Below are positions 24,321 to 38,280 of a stretch of 64,000 nucleotides of DNA, piece by piece. The position numbers and the translations under genes were made by a program. How positions within the stretch are numbered: position 1 is the stretch's first letter; every line of letters starts with the position of its first letter. The notes under the pieces were generated by a model. That model was not told the DNA's origin. It was given only the letters and a program-made list of their open reading frames with translations, and searched no databases. The stretch spans positions 90,301,951-90,365,950 of the forward strand of contig NC_088172.1 of the NCBI RefSeq assembly GCF_028769735.1. The letters are read 5' to 3'. This stretch comes from Zonotrichia leucophrys gambelii. Lineage: Eukaryota; Chordata; Aves; Passeriformes; Passerellidae.

Positions 24321-26417
24321 AACCTTTACCACATACGCATGGCAACAATCAGAAGCCCCGGCTTCATCTAATTACTCTATCACATAATTTCACAAATTGC
24401 CTTTTCACTGGGGAGCCAAGTGCAAAACACGCTCACAGTGGGATTTCAGGCAGCAGCTTTCATTTACTACTCATTTCTTGTTAAATTAAACACAAAAACA
24501 CCAGTTGTGTGAAAGAAGTCAAAAAGAATGCTTGCAAATGAGCCAGACAAGTGTATCTTATATTTATACCATTTGCACAAAATAGCTCATTGGCAAGCTG
24601 GATTTTTAACGGCACCATTAACATCTTTAACCCTTTTAAGGCCTGGCATGAGGCTGGTAACTGGATCATTCTGACCAAAGTCAGCCCAGCACAACAGGAC
24701 CAGGCAGTGCATCAGCCTTATCCTTTTGTTCATAACTGGGAAGAGGGGCAGCATGCCCCAACTCTGCCTTCACGTAAACCCTCTAGTTTACCAGGGGTTA
24801 GAGGACAAAACTGATTCCATTAATTTCTGGGTATTATACACACCTAATGCAAGGGAGGGAACAATCCCAGAAATAAATCAAGTGGGATTTGTAAGCGCAA
24901 TTTCGCTTTCATCCAGGACAGCCCTCCAAGGTGTGGGGTACCAGTGAGACTTAGGAGCACAGAGACCAGGAGGACCAGACCCCTGCTAATTATCTGAGAG
25001 TTAACAAGGCAGGATTGCAAGCTGCCACCAAGGAACACAAATTATTTTGAAAATAATTGCATCCAGTGTACCATCGCTGGTGGAAGTGAACCAGAGGTTA
25101 CACAGCTCTAAAATGACATTTTGTACATCAACAAGTACAAAACTAAAACACGACCATTAGTAATTAAAGCTGCTCCTTTTGTAGCACCAAAGCCAGTAGG
25201 TCAGGTACCATTTTACATCAGAAACCAGCCTTGATGGCTGCAGATTTGCCAACAATATCTGCACAGGGAGAAAAAAAACCCATTAGCAGCAGCTGTCTGT
25301 ATGCCTCCACATTGAAAATCCTATTCATACAGACAGGTGGAGTAATTTAAAAGCCAATGTGGTGCAATTTTGATGCAAGTAATGCCACTGTTTACTAAAA
25401 TGCCACCATTACTGCTGTTTATGAAAACATTACTAAAATTGCATTTTATTCATAAGAATCCTAATGTTTGGGTTATTACCAGTTTCAAAATTATTCCGAC
25501 CCCAACTGCATCTTATGGCCCTCTGGGGTTTACAACCTGCTGCACTGACAGACCCATGCTCAGGTTTCAGCAATGAAATCAAGGGTTTATCCTCTCTGCC
25601 TTTCCCATACAAGCACAGTGCCATTCCTGCATCAGCACAAAATCCACAGCAAATAAGCGGAGTTCTGCCAGTGAAACTATTAACTAGCCAGATTGTCTAA
25701 TAATGGCACTTACCTTTCCAAAAATATCATTAGAAACCCCAAAAGCTCTGTCTGACATGAATAAGGATGGCCTAGGAAGAAGAGTTTCACTTCAAAGCTG
25801 ACTTTAGAGCAATCAACAGAGCAAGGCACCCAAGACAAAGTCCCATCATTTTCTTTCTGAGTTCAAAAACAGATCCTGGAAAACATCTTTATATCATGAG
25901 CTGCCCCTTGGTTTTACTGATGTGACTGAATGACCACTTTAGTGTCACTAACTTGACTACCTTGCTTTTTAGATCACTGGGACAGAAGACCCATTGTGAG
26001 AAAAAGTTTTGTTGTAGTCAGATATTTTTTAAAGTACTTCCAAATGTTTAATGCTGGACAGGTTAGATTAGAGGGGGGCAACTAGTAGCCAAGAAAAGAA
26101 TATTCATAATATATCTAAAATCTGAGAAGTATTTTCTGGGCAGAAGTTTCTGCTTCATAAAGCAAAAGATGAAGTGGTAAGGCTCCTAGACCTTGCCTTA
26201 TTAAAATGATGGCCAGCCACTGAAGTGAAACGAGCACTCCACTAAATACTCTGGGTCTAAATCAGGCAATGATGCAAAAGGCGAGGTAAATTAGATAACT
26301 ACATATTAACTTAAACTCTTTTCTGCCTACTTACCTTCTCTCTACACATATATTTAGCACTGCTGTAGCTTAGAGGGTGAGAAGCAAGAAGTACCATGAT
26401 GACTCATCAATAAGATA

Positions 26418-26476
26418 AGATTGGTTGGACTTGATGATCTTAAAGGTCTTTTCCAACCTTAAAAATTCTATGAATA
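26418..26476 (+). mobile_element. CR1 LINE 3' end fragment
   Basis: The sequence reads gattggttggacttgatgat, then cttaaaggtcttttccaacc, then ttaaaaattctatgaa. This is the well-known 3' terminal segment of avian CR1 retrotransposons, followed by degenerate ATTCTATGA-like units to about 26515. Only the last ~60 bp are recognisable, typical of 5'-truncated CR1 copies. It is the clearest sign that the genome is avian. Confidence 0.8.
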
Positions 26477-27589
26477 CATTTGTTCCATGAATAATGACTC
26501 CATGAATATTGAAAATTGGATTTTCAGCTGAGATTTTGTTGGAAAGGATGGCCTTACCCATGGAAAATTTCAACTTACACCATCAAAAAAAAAAGGTTCC
26601 CTTCCAAAGGAACGTTTTTCTCTGGGTAATTTTGATGGGCAGACAGCAAACATAAGTACTTAATATTAGGAATTAGAGTCTCTTGAATAAGTGCAACAAG
26701 TAAAAGCATGCAAGCTGTAACAGTGCAGACTCTGTGTAGCTGAAGGTAAATGCAGGAAAAAGGAAACGAAACTTTTTTAAAATGGGTAAAAAACCAAGTC
26801 ACTTCTCATGCCTCTTTGGAATAACAAAAATACTATAGTCACCACAATATCACTGCTTTGGTTTATCCAGACAAGGGTTAAGTTCACGCAAACAGATGTA
26901 GGATAGTGTATGCCAAAGCAAGGGAATGCATCTTACACAACTTGATGTACCACTTCCAAATGTGACCCTATTTGAAAGGCAGCTTATCTTACACCACAGA
27001 TTAACACATCACATCAGATATGCGCCCAACTGGTTTGGTGCCTCATATTTTGGCACTTTACCTGATCTGATTCAGTCATTTGCTACACACTGGCATTCTG
27101 TGAAACTGCTTCAAGAGTAAGATTTCCAGTAAAAAATTAACACTGGTGCTTACACACATAAGCATATCTGAGAATCAACATAGGCTCTTTTGTAGCAACT
27201 GTGTTAGAGGACAAGCTAAATAAACAACTAATAATGAACAAGCCCATTAATTTATCCTCATTTCCTGCTCACCCACCGCTTGCCAAGATACTGTTGCTGC
27301 CTTTAATGCACTTCATAGTGCAAACTATTCGCCAAAATATTTCCATGGATACTTCCAGATTTAAAAACTGGTGACCAAACTTCTTCCCTCCCTCTCTGTC
27401 CCCCTTCCAAAGGTGATACTTGAGTTTTGTACATCTGCTTTCACTGCAGAAGGACAGTGCATCGTGTAACACATTGCCGTGTCTTGACTGGAGGAGGCTA
27501 ATTTAAAAAATGAAGCTGCACGCAAAATATCACAGCTGCAAATATAAAAAGAAAGGAGAGGGTGGAGAAAAAAGCAAAGCATCTACTGC

Positions 27590-27860
27590 TGACTTAAAAA
27601 TTCTTATTACTGCAAACATTCTTGCTGGTTAACTCATTTCCGAGAATATTTATGCAAACAAAAGGAGTTCTAGTACAACCAGTGCAAGTGTAATTTAGCA
27701 TCTGAATTAATGTTTATCATGTTTCAACTTTTCAGTATTCCCTTGCTTCTACTCAGATGTGAAATTCTGCTCGTGTCGAAATACTAATGTGTTTCAGCAG
27801 CTTCAAAATAATTCAAATTCTTTAATGTGCTAGTGGCTTCCACATTGGCACAATAGTGCC
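27590..27860. promoter_or_regulatory. Candidate conserved non-coding block
   Basis: This is repeat-free sequence beside the CA/CT microsatellite, with Oct/FOX-like tatttatgcaaacaaaagg and the CpG-bearing motifs tttccgagaatattt and gctcgtgtcgaaatac. The base composition and absence of low-complexity drift suggest constraint. No specific factor is assigned. Confidence 0.28.
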
Positions 27861-27916
27861 TCCAAGCTAGAAACTGCGGGAAACTGGGGAAAAGGCAGGA
27901 TAGTCCTTTGGGAACA

Positions 27917-27918
<2 letters not shown>

Positions 27919-27962
<44 letters not shown>

Positions 27963-27976
27963 CTCTCTCTCTCTCT
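27919..27976. repeat. Compound (CA)n(CT)n microsatellite
   Basis: Twenty uninterrupted CA units (27919-27958) are followed by nine CT units (27959-27976). It is the only long CA repeat in the window and likely polymorphic. Confidence 0.97.
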
Positions 27977-29439
27977 AAAATCTTGTTGACTCAGGTTATT
28001 GGCTACCTTCTGATTTCAACCAAAATACTTCCCTGGATTACTACCATTCCCAAGACCTGTGAGGAGCCCCGATGACATGCCATATACCCTGTAGTTTAGA
28101 CATTATGGTTGTCTTCAATAGAAGTGGAGCTAAATCACAGGTGTTAAAAAAAACAGATGCTGTAACTACACCACACTTCTGAATGTGAGAAGAGCCTAAG
28201 TAAATAATCTGTTTTCCTTGAACTAACTGACTAAAGCATCCTCTATTTTTCCTTTCTGTTCTAAAACCAAAGTTTTGTAGGACAGCCCAGCACTGACAAC
28301 TTAAATGATCTACAAGACAGTGCATGAGACATGCTCTTTCCAAGAAATCATGAAACTGGAGCAACAGCAGCATTGCCAAGGGTATCACCCAAAATCCAAC
28401 AGTTTCCTTTTAAAACAGCAATATTTCCCTCATGCTAGAAAATGGACCAGTTCTTGGAAGTTGGGCGGCAGGTCAGAGCCACAGATTTGACGACAATTGA
28501 AGAAAATGCTGGAGGTTTCAACAGTGACTGTCCTCCATAAAATTCTGAAGGGTTAAGAAGTTAATTCAAACACAGCTACCTAAATCCTCTTTGTCCTCTT
28601 TCTGGAGCTCTCAACTCAATTGGGACAGAGCCTCAGAACAATTACGTTCTCCCACAAAAACATTCTGCATTTTCTGCCATTGAAGAAGACTGCCACAGCA
28701 CCTCCCTCAGCAGAAGGGAGCTGAGGACCCTCCTTGTGGGTTTCTTGTACCAACCTAAGCTGGACACTTTTGTTGGTTGTCCTGACAGATCTTCCTGCTG
28801 CCAGGAGCAGGAAAAGCCCTGGCTCCCACCTTCCCAGTCAAGGGGATGGCGGTGCATGAGTGACTCAAGACAAGCTAAAAAGCCTGGCTTTTCCCAGGAA
28901 TTTGGGACAGCTGGCACTGAGAAGTCTTGCAGATGTGGAAGAAAGCTTTTTACAGCTTTGTCCACAATGAAATCAAGTCAAAGAGGAGACTTGCGTATTT
29001 GGGATAAAGCGGGAGGACACCCCCGCCCATTCTGAGTCCGATATATGGAAACCTGACCCCTGTTACGCAGATGAGCTCCAGGAGCCCTCCGGCATTTTGC
29101 AGAGCAAGTACCAGTTGGTGCAGGATGGAGAGCCACTGTAAGCTGCACTTCTTAGGCGGGAGGAGGGAAGGGCTGTTATTTTGTTTTAATGCTTCCAAAT
29201 CTCTCAAGAGAAGAACAAAGAAAACGTGGTTTAGCCAAGCATTCTCCTCTTTTCATGTTTTCAGTACCTAAGTTTTGTACCCATCTACCCTTTCACTATA
29301 CTCCTTTCCAAAACCAGGCAAGCATCCCACATGGGAGTAGGGGCAGGCAGCCAAATTAACCCCATGCTTCTCCCAAGGCAAAATCTCATAACTATGGAGG
29401 GATGAGAAAAGACATAAAATCGACTTGTTTTGACTTTAA

Positions 29440-30130
29440 AGACTTTTTGGACTTTATTTTAGCCAGTAAAATATTAATATAAAAAGAAAACTTACAGAAT
29501 TAAATGGCATAAGTTTTCTATCACAACAACATCCTTGAAGTGATGGGGACTATTTTCCTCCACTAGATTCAAATTATCTACTTCCAGTAAATTCTTTTAA
29601 AAAATAACAGCTTTACTAAATAGATTGCATATTGCTTATTTTTAATTTTTTTGTTTCATATCATGGCATCAAGTAATCAATAAAGGTTAAAAATACAGAT
29701 AACATAATAGAAAAAATCCTTTCACTTTAAAGCCAACACCTTTCAGTCATGTCTTTTACGTTCTGCTCAGTCTCTCCTTTCAGTAAAATTTAACCACTTA
29801 AGGAAATTGTTTTAAAAGCAGTTAAAAATAATGATTAAATTATGGGATTTACATGAAAGAAATCCTCAGCCCATTCATTTTTTTTTTTAAATCATGGCAA
29901 TTTGTTTTTTAAAAGGTGTTTGAAGTCCTCGAATCTACCTCTTGGCACCATTAAAAGGGAGTAGTTTATAATCCCCTAATGTGCTTAAATAAAGCCTTCA
30001 ATAGTTTAAATTGTTATTAAACATCTTTTGGGATTATAATTTTATGGCTTTTTTTTGCCTGATTAGATGATGAATGTGAAGATCATCAAATACTCATCAT
30101 ATAACAAACCAATTACACTGTATAATCCCC
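29440..30130. promoter_or_regulatory. AT-rich candidate regulatory block
   Basis: This is a strongly AT-rich, repeat-free stretch with many TTTAAA/ATTAA-type cores, including tccccttaaatgtgc-like forms (cccctaatgtgcttaaataa) and repeated ATCAT units (gatgatgaatgtgaagatca, then tcaaatactcatcatataac). An AT-rich enhancer or matrix-attachment-type sequence is possible. This is weakly supported. Confidence 0.22.
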
Positions 30131-33100
30131 AAAATGAGGTTTGAATCCCAACATTTTAAATTAAGCTGGATTTAAAGGATGCAGAGTATTTGCAATAAGT
30201 AAAAACACTTGAAAAGAACACCCCACAAACTCCCTTCTCCTAGTTTTGAACAAAAAGGTATTTATATCAATTCCAAGTACCAATAATACCATTGCTGGGA
30301 CAAAAGCCTAGGATGGGCTGAAGCAGAAACTAACTCTGTTGCCACGATTAAATTTACACAGATTTAACTGTAAGCAAGATTATTTTTTAATTCCCCTCCC
30401 CCAAGCTTTTCCCTTATTTCACTGAGGGATGTACATTACAGTGAGGAGATATGCTTGAAAAATTTGGGGGGAGAAATGACCCCTGAGTGTTAAGTGATCA
30501 AGGAAAAAAAATAAAAAAAAAAATTTAGAAGTCTAAAAGGCCTGTAAAACATTGCTGGGCTGCAACACACCCTGAATTTATCCTTAGGGTGACTTTCTAA
30601 AGCAAAGCACAGAACTGGTTTGCCTCAGTCCCTCATCCAGACCCTGCCATTTAATGCTCGTCTAACGCCACTCCACAAGACTCTTCTCAATTTTGACTCA
30701 ACTTTAGCAGTTCTTCACCAAATTCTTCTTCTTCTTTTATTTTTTCTTTTGTTCTAGACAGTAACTAGCTTCCATCTCAAATTTGTAGCAAAATCCTAAA
30801 ACCAGATTTCATAAACCTCCAAATTCATGAGATGGTGTCATAAACTACCATGAAAAGTTTTGACAAGCTCCACCACTACATTTTGCCCAACTAACAGCCC
30901 ACCTGAGCAGCTCCTCCAAACCAGATGTTTAAGCAAAATTAAATTGAACACTAAACAGTTAAAAAAATATCCTGCAAGTGTGAGTCTGGTCAGCACTTTA
31001 GCAATTGTTTTAGCTGATTGTTTTTATTGTTATTATTCCAAAAGGAGGTAAAAAAGGGCAATTTGGATGAATTTATCCCCTGATTTATCCCTTGAGAAGC
31101 TTCAGAGCATACTGCCTGCATCTGCAGAGGACAGTGCTTGCCTACCCTTTGGGCATATGTCAACTCAGTTCTGCACATCAGTCAAAATACTGGGGGAGGG
31201 GGGAGTGGTGGTGCTGGAGCCTGACACTGAGTGGGAACTCCTGCCCAAACACTTCAGCATCCGGAGAGAAAAAAATTAATTTCCTCCTGAGCGTGAAACA
31301 AGAACTAGGGGACAAACCTTCGGAAATGAAGTCAGTACACAGAGGAAGACTTAAAGCTCTTGGAGATGGAATAACTGCATAGAAGGAACTAACCCAACCT
31401 ATCCACTTTTGAAAGGCTATAATTGTCCAATATTTATTTTAGGTCTTTCCAACCAATAATTATTAGTATGACAGACATAGCAATTACTGTCTATTTTATT
31501 TAATTCCATGCTACTGGTGTGTATTAATATTACAACTGTGAAAAAAACCCTGCTTTTGAAAAGGAGGACTCCCAACTAACACCTCAGTTAGGAAGCACCA
31601 ATGGTCAATGGGATGCCGGATTTTGCACTTAACTGCTGCTCATTTCTTCTCTGCCATTTTTCAGATGGCAAAGTGAAGGCAGGTAAAGTGCTGCCTTTAG
31701 GGGCAAAAGAGAGGTATCACCAGTCATGACATATCCCCTGCCCAAACAGAACCATCCCTCTGTCTTTCCTCACCTCCCACTTTATGGAGGACCTGGTATT
31801 CACCCTACAGAAAACCAAATCCACTGATAATTAAATGGGTAAATAAATAAATAAACAAACTGTTATGGGATCTCTGGTTTCCTCAGGATGATCTCCCTCC
31901 TGCAGCAAGGACATCAGGTGGGGACACCACCTATACCATTGTGCAGTGTTATAAGAGCAGCCATGAAGCCCAGATGCCCTCAAAAATGAACAGGAGTTTT
32001 AATTCCTTCAGTCTCTCCCCCCACTACTCCTCAGCTCTTATCACAGCCATTTTTTGGGCCTGGGTATGTTTTGGTGTTTTTTTGCACCTCAAGCAGCCTG
32101 TGAACATGCTCTGCTGCTTCAGTGCTTGGAAGAGCCTACAATGTTCTTCGGACATGTTTTAATTCAAGGAAACTGTCCAAGATCCTACTTAGGGTGTGTT
32201 TCAAGGTCCTGCCCGGAGGTCAGACTGGATAAACCAATTCTGTTTTACTGAACTGATCAGATAAATCTGAATCCACCATGCTGCCCTGTAAAAAAACTGC
32301 ATGCTTCACATGGCTGGGGATGCACTGGGGATGGTGGATTTTTAAAGCAAGCTATAGCTCAGTGTTACAAGATAGAAAATGCAGCATTGCACAGGTCCTG
32401 GAGGGAATGGTTCTTTCTGTATTTGAGTCTTCCAGAAGCAAAGACCACCTTACAAGCAGATGTCCAGATATTGTCTCCCAGGGGCTGCTAGGAGCCTGGA
32501 GCAAGCTCAGTAGGCACTCTCCTCTTTTGAACACTATTACCACACAGGAGAAGAGCAAAAAGCCACTAAAACCCTGCACCTAACACAGGTGAAACAGCGA
32601 GGGAGTCTGTTCAATCTGTTCCCTGGTCCTGAGACTAAGCATGAAATTAGCTGCAGGGTCAGGTCAAGCTCATGTAGTTAAATGCTCTACACAGGGCGTC
32701 TCCCACCACAAAGGCTTTTTAGACACACCCTGTTGCCTTCTGCCATATTCCCAGGAAGGCATTTGGAATGCCCAGGCTAAGAGTGCATTGAAGACTGCTC
32801 AAACAGTTTGCCAGTATTGACCTTTGTGTTCCTGTGCTCAGATTTAGGTGATGCTTTATTTACTGACACAAACACAAAAACAGGCCACTTTCAGGAAAAA
32901 ATATTTATAGTACTTAATTTGCAATTCCTTATGGGAAACTACAGGAACTGACAAGCAGTTGTTCAGTGTTCCCTGGTGTGCCTTGTCCTGACTGCAGAGC
33001 TCCCAGGGCCTCCCCTGACTCCTGAACCTAAGAGTACCTAACAGGTACATCAGGCTGGTGTGAGCACTGCTGCTGGCACAGCACCCGTGGACTGCTCTGG

Positions 33101-34516
33101 GGGTGGATTTCCTTAACCTCACACCTACCTGCAGAGAGATACCAGGTGTCAGCCCATCTTGGGTGAGGACCTACAAAGGAGGAGCCATCACCACCAAAGG
33201 GACCTCAGCCTTTGGGAAGCGATGAACACACCAGACAGGGCTGAGGACCTGGCAAAGCTGGGGCATGGCTGACATGGAGTCTGCCAGAGAGATTAACCTG
33301 GAGATATCTGAGGCCCTCTCTGGCCTCCAACATGAAGGTTCATTCATAGCAACCCAGGCCCGCACAGGACAGGATTCCCTGCCTGATCCCTGTGCTGACA
33401 AGAGTCATGGCAGATATCTGGTTTCTTGGCTCAGCAGTGGATGGAGGGGTGATGTGCATGAGCACTTCCTCCTCTTTATGAGTACACCCTTGGCACAGCT
33501 CCCACCAGGGCTGGGCAAGCTGGCCAGCTTCTAGTTTCATCCTGACCCTAGCTACAGGCAGAGAAGAGTCAGCTACGGGGTTAGAGGCAGGAGCCCTTCT
33601 TCACCACCACCTGCAGACACCCTAGCAGCCCCTTCCTGACCCTTATCCTCCTGGCACAGAAAGGCTGAGGCAAAAAACCTGGGGCTCAAAGCCCAGATCC
33701 CCATGGCGGATAAAAACACAGTGACAGTTCACCATAATTTGATGAAGAAGGAGAATGGCATTAGAAACATTTTTCCAGTGGCTAATGTTTGAAGGTGTGG
33801 TGTGTATTATAAAGCCTTGAGAGCAGCTGCAGCATCCAGCTTAACCCCACACACCTGTACAGAGCTTTGATTTCTAATCCCAGGAATAAATAACCCTATA
33901 CAGGTAGCTGTGGTAACAGAAATAACTGTGCATACCCCCACCACTTCCTAACATTAAATACAGGGGTAACTTACACTCTGGGAATGAGAATGTCTCAAAG
34001 ACAAAAATTATACTTTGCTATTAAACCAGACACATTCAGACCTTTCATCATGAAGCTTCTGATGATCTCTGACAAACATCTGAATAAGGTCTTTGTTTGC
34101 TTCTGGCTTTGTTTTTTAATCTCCCCAATTGTTTTCTGCAATTCTCTGGAGCATAGAACCAGAGGCCAAATGCTGCTCTGTGCTCCAATGCAGTGATACT
34201 CACTGCAAAGCAGGACAGGTCTGCAAGGTTGTGTTCATATAAGCTTTAAGTAAAAATCACATTTGGCAGTGATGTCCCCTTAACAATTGTGTCTCAAACA
34301 AACAAATCTAAAAACAACACACACACAAAAAACCCCCATACCATAAAAACATACGCTCTATGCACTTCCCCTGGCATCTAGCAAATGAGGCAACAACAAC
34401 AACTCTGCTCAGAAAAGTCCCTCTACTGCCTGGCAGCAACATCATATGTATTTTTTGCTTTCTATGACTACTACAACTATGACATTATCCATGTTTTATT
34501 TTGCATATGTGATCTA

Positions 34517-34690
<174 letters not shown>

Positions 34691-34801
34691 TCAAATTTTG
34701 ACTTATGCTACCTTTATATACTTCAGCCGAAGCCTGGCTTTGGGTATAAACTGCATGAATATTTAAATGAGTTATAAATTCTTTAACAATGTAATTCACC
34801 A

Positions 34802-34854
34802 GGGGTTGAGGGGATGGGGGAAGGGGGGGGAAGAGACATGGGGAGAGGGAAGGG
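34802..34854 (+). promoter_or_regulatory. G-rich tract (potential quadruplex) 130 bp upstream of MEIS1 exon 8
   Basis: Runs of four, four, five, eight, four, three and three G are separated by 2-9 bases, which fits the four-run quadruplex pattern. The G strand is the template strand for MEIS1, so the pre-mRNA carries a C-rich tract here, 128-180 nt before the exon 8 acceptor. It could bind poly-C-binding proteins or influence elongation. The function is inferred. Confidence 0.5.
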
Positions 34855-35459
34855 CTCAGAAATGTGTTAGCCCCATGCCGGTTTATCTTGAAAGAGAGTG
34901 TGGCCATCTCTGCCATTGTAACCCAGAACAAAAAGTGCTTATAAATTATAAAAAATATTTGCAAGCACCCAACTTGCAAAGGTGGAAATGCTGGCTCTTC
35001 TTCACACTAGGTCACTTCCCAAAGATTCATCCCAATCAGCTACTTTGGCTGAGCTGACAATTAGGAAAGCATCAAGGGTGTTCTGGGATGGGGATCATGA
35101 CATGTGTGAAGCTGGGTGCCTCATCCCACCCTGCGGTGTGAAAAGTGGGGTGAATTCAGCTCCCTTGCAACATCATATGCTCTCAGCAAATTCAGAAAAA
35201 AACTCAGATTATTGAGGCATTGCTTATGTTAAGTCTTTTACAGATGTTGGACTTCCCCTGATTCTTTGATAGGAGGTGGGTAGCTAACTGGGTCCCCTCT
35301 TCCCAGCCCCAGCCAAAAGAAATTCAGAGGGGGATAAGCAGGCACCAATTTGATATACACCATTAGGAATTAACACCCTGCTTTGTGCCAGTGTGCCATA
35401 TTTGTAATAGGTGTCTGCTTCTGTGAAACAATCACTGATCCAGAATGAATTTCCTTAAC

Positions 35460-35720
35460 GCAGAGAAGGTCTCAGACAGTTCTCATCACATTAGCAACAC
35501 GTCTGTGGGAGGATGCCACTGTGCAACAGCCCGCTTGGGTCTGGGCTGATGGCTTAGCGGCCAAGGGAAAACAAAAGTTGCAGTGCCTAGCAGTTTGCAT
35601 GCAATTTCTGTTGCAAACACTGAAAGCAGTTTATAAACAAGCCCACAGAGCAAAGAAGTCTTTGTGTTGAATGCATGTGGACTGAACAACATATCCTGGC
35701 TTCCAAAGACACTGTATTTG
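35460..35720. promoter_or_regulatory. Candidate conserved non-coding block in intron 7
   Basis: This is repeat-free sequence with CpGs (caacacgtctg, cccgcttggg, ttagcggccaag), the palindromic TTGCATGCAA within cagtttgcatgcaatttc, and SOX-like aacaaaag. It lies 0.8-1.0 kb upstream of exon 8. The call is by composition only. Confidence 0.3.
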
Positions 35721-36339
35721 TAGCAACACGGAGTTGTGATGTTATTAGGCAAGTGTTTTTTGCACCCCTGGGCAAGAATGATGAAGAAAGTAATCTCAGT
35801 TTGGCTGAATACAAACTATCTCTGTTAGGGACAGAAATAAAATATATTTTAAAAAAAGGGATGCAGACTGTCATGATTTGTTAAACAGCTTTCAGCACCA
35901 AAAAAAAAAAAGCTATTATTAGTGTTATATTCTTAGTGTGGCAAATTTATAATTGTCCTTATGACTTGGCCTGTGTCTTTAATGAAACTGTAACCTTGGG
36001 TAGTTACAGACAAACACAAGATTTTTATGAAGAAATTAGATATCCAACAAATTCTTTGAAAGCCCAGTACGTAAAAAAAGGCTTTTATACAGAGAAGCAA
36101 TTCACCATATAAAATAATAATTCATAAAAGAAACATGAGCAAAGGAAACAACTCAACAGCATTTAAAATTCCATGGGCTAATCTACTTTCTGTCTGCAAG
36201 AGGCAAACAAGGAAAAGAAAAGTATTACGCATTCATTGATTAAAAATGAAAAGCTTCTAACCTAATGACACAGCCTTTCACCACCTCCCTGCCATTGTCC
36301 ACCCACCCTCTCTCCCACCCCATTTTTTTAAAAATATAC

Positions 36340-36850
36340 TCATTTCAAACCCCCTTCAGATTAATTTAGCAGGCATTGCCTCATGCCTGATGGGAGGAGG
36401 ACTCATTGATAATTTATGGAAATATCTACTATAATCCAAGGGAGATGACTTTTTTTCCAGCTTTGTGCATCAATAGATAATCAAGGCCTTCAAGCAGCCT
36501 TAGCTTCCCATTACCTCGGGCAAAAGAATTCCTGAAAGCATGCCTCCAGGGCACCTGAATTATATCCTCCATTAGGGGAGGAAAAGCTTTCTGCATTCCA
36601 CCTATAACACTCCCCAGAACCTTTCCTGTTTATTTCTGCTGTATGAAAGCAGAAGCATTAGGAACAGGATTTTTTAAGTGAAGACTTATGTAGATACAAT
36701 TGAGAAACCTTTCAAGCGTGAGCCAGATCACCTCCTTCAATCCCGGGCAGTGACCTATCCCAAATAAAAGGTTTCTGTTACATCATTAGCTCAAGCCAAA
36801 AACAGCCTTGGCTTAATGCATAGTTTGTTCTTCCTACTGTTTTTAGGCAA
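36340..36850. promoter_or_regulatory. Candidate conserved non-coding block in intron 7
   Basis: This is repeat-free sequence with homeodomain and GATA-like motifs (cagattaatttagcagg, cattgataatttatgg, aatagataatcaagg) and isolated CpGs (tacctcgggc, caagcgtgag, atcccgggcag). No ORF is of note. Enhancer status is inferred from composition. Confidence 0.3.
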
Positions 36851-37319
36851 ATACTGCTACTTTACTCCCATCTGGGAGGGAAATTACACTGCTGGGCTGT
36901 AATCTAAGACAAGATTTTCATTGGAAGCAAATGCTTTCAATCCAGTGTAAATACTGGTGTATGTTCAGAAAAGCCTAAAACAATAAACCCTGGCCTCGAC
37001 CGACACAAGTTAGAGAAAGTGAAAAGCAGTGAGGGGATAAGAAAGCACCCGGCTATCCTTGGAGCAAAGGCTTCAGTAGACTTCTGTAAACTGTTTAACC
37101 TCTTCCACTTTTTTTTAATGGAAAATTGATCCCGTAAAGACTGAAACCACAGAGAGAAGTCTAAATGGTCAATTGTGGATTTTAGTATTTCCATCTACTT
37201 TGCAACTCGATACACTCACCTCTGTGAGGTCTCCAGAGATTTCCCCCTCCTTTTCTTTTCCCCCCCTCTTTTCCTCCTTTTAAAGATCACTAAACAAACT
37301 TGAAGCACCACTGACCAGC

Positions 37320-38280
37320 CACACGGTAGCAGCTATGAATTGCATTTGTAAAATGTCGGTGGCAACTCTGCTCCTGAAGTTGACTTCTCCTGCCGCCAAA
37401 TGAAGGCGAACTGAAAAGGTGGAAATAATCATAGAAATGATGCTAGTCCATAAACAAGCTTACAGCCTCATTAGTATAGCGGGAGGCTCCGCTGGGTGAT
37501 TTATGCTTGTTTTGCTGATGCCATGAGGAAATGCCATAGGGCAACTTTAGCCAGCTGCTAATGGTTTCTGACAGCTTCTTAGCAACTAGTGCAAGCAACG
37601 CTGTGGCGTTTGCTAGTGACAGAAACCGAAAATGTCATATTATCTGCCCATGTGTCACGAAGTCCGTGTGGCAATTAACTAGTAGGCCAGTGACTGAGGG
37701 GCCACAGGCTCTTCAGAATGGCCCATGGCTATTTGGGGTCAAAGCGGGCACAGCGTTCGCCTTTATGCTGCACATATGCGTGGGTGTGTGCATGATCCCC
37801 ATCGAGCTCCCTCTGCCCTGCTCCCCAATCAGTTTGGTCCATGCAGATCCTTTGTCCATGGAGAAACTCCGTCTCACTTTCTCTTTAGGCATGGCGTGAC
37901 ATTATCAGAGGAACTGCAAGTAATCTGTCTTGATATGATGGTTGGAAATGGCACTTTAATTGGCAATACCTGATTCCCTGGTTTTGAGTGCTGGATCCGA
38001 AGGTGCTAGCTGTTTTTCTGCTCGCTCGCAAATTAGTCTAAAAGGATTTAAGATCACTGAAGCAGACTCGTTGCCTGTCAAATTGCTGGGAGCACAGCAA
38101 CTCTGCACAGCAACTAGATGCTATTTTAAAAAAAAAAGCAAACGCAGAGCCTGTAAGGAGCAGAAGGAGAGCCCAGACTCCGCACGCCCGTTCCCTGGCG
38201 AGCAGAACCAGGCGCTATATGTCAAACTGTCAAACCTTTCAGCGTGGCCGTTTGCCCTTTCAAATAATATTTAAGAATTG
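37320..38280. promoter_or_regulatory. Large CpG-retaining candidate enhancer with four TGACAG sites
   Basis: This is about 1 kb of repeat-free sequence with many retained CpGs (acacggtagc, tgtcggtgg, tgccgcc, aaggcgaac, tagcggg, tccgctg, caacgctgtggcg, aaccgaaaatg, cacgaagtccg, aaagcgggc, gcgttcgcc, atgcgtggg, catcgagc, ctcgctcgc). MEIS TGACAG cores occur at 37569-37574 and 37617-37622, and in reverse at 38075-38080 and 38227-38232. FOX-like ataaacaag lies near 37450. It is the longest enhancer-like block in intron 7. Short ORFs here have no recognisable domains. Confidence 0.42.

Noticed and set aside
32980..33700. GC-richer patch as a possible pseudogene or repeat
   Set aside because: No protein family or repeat consensus could be recognised in any frame, so it was left unannotated apart from a note in the intron 8 entry.
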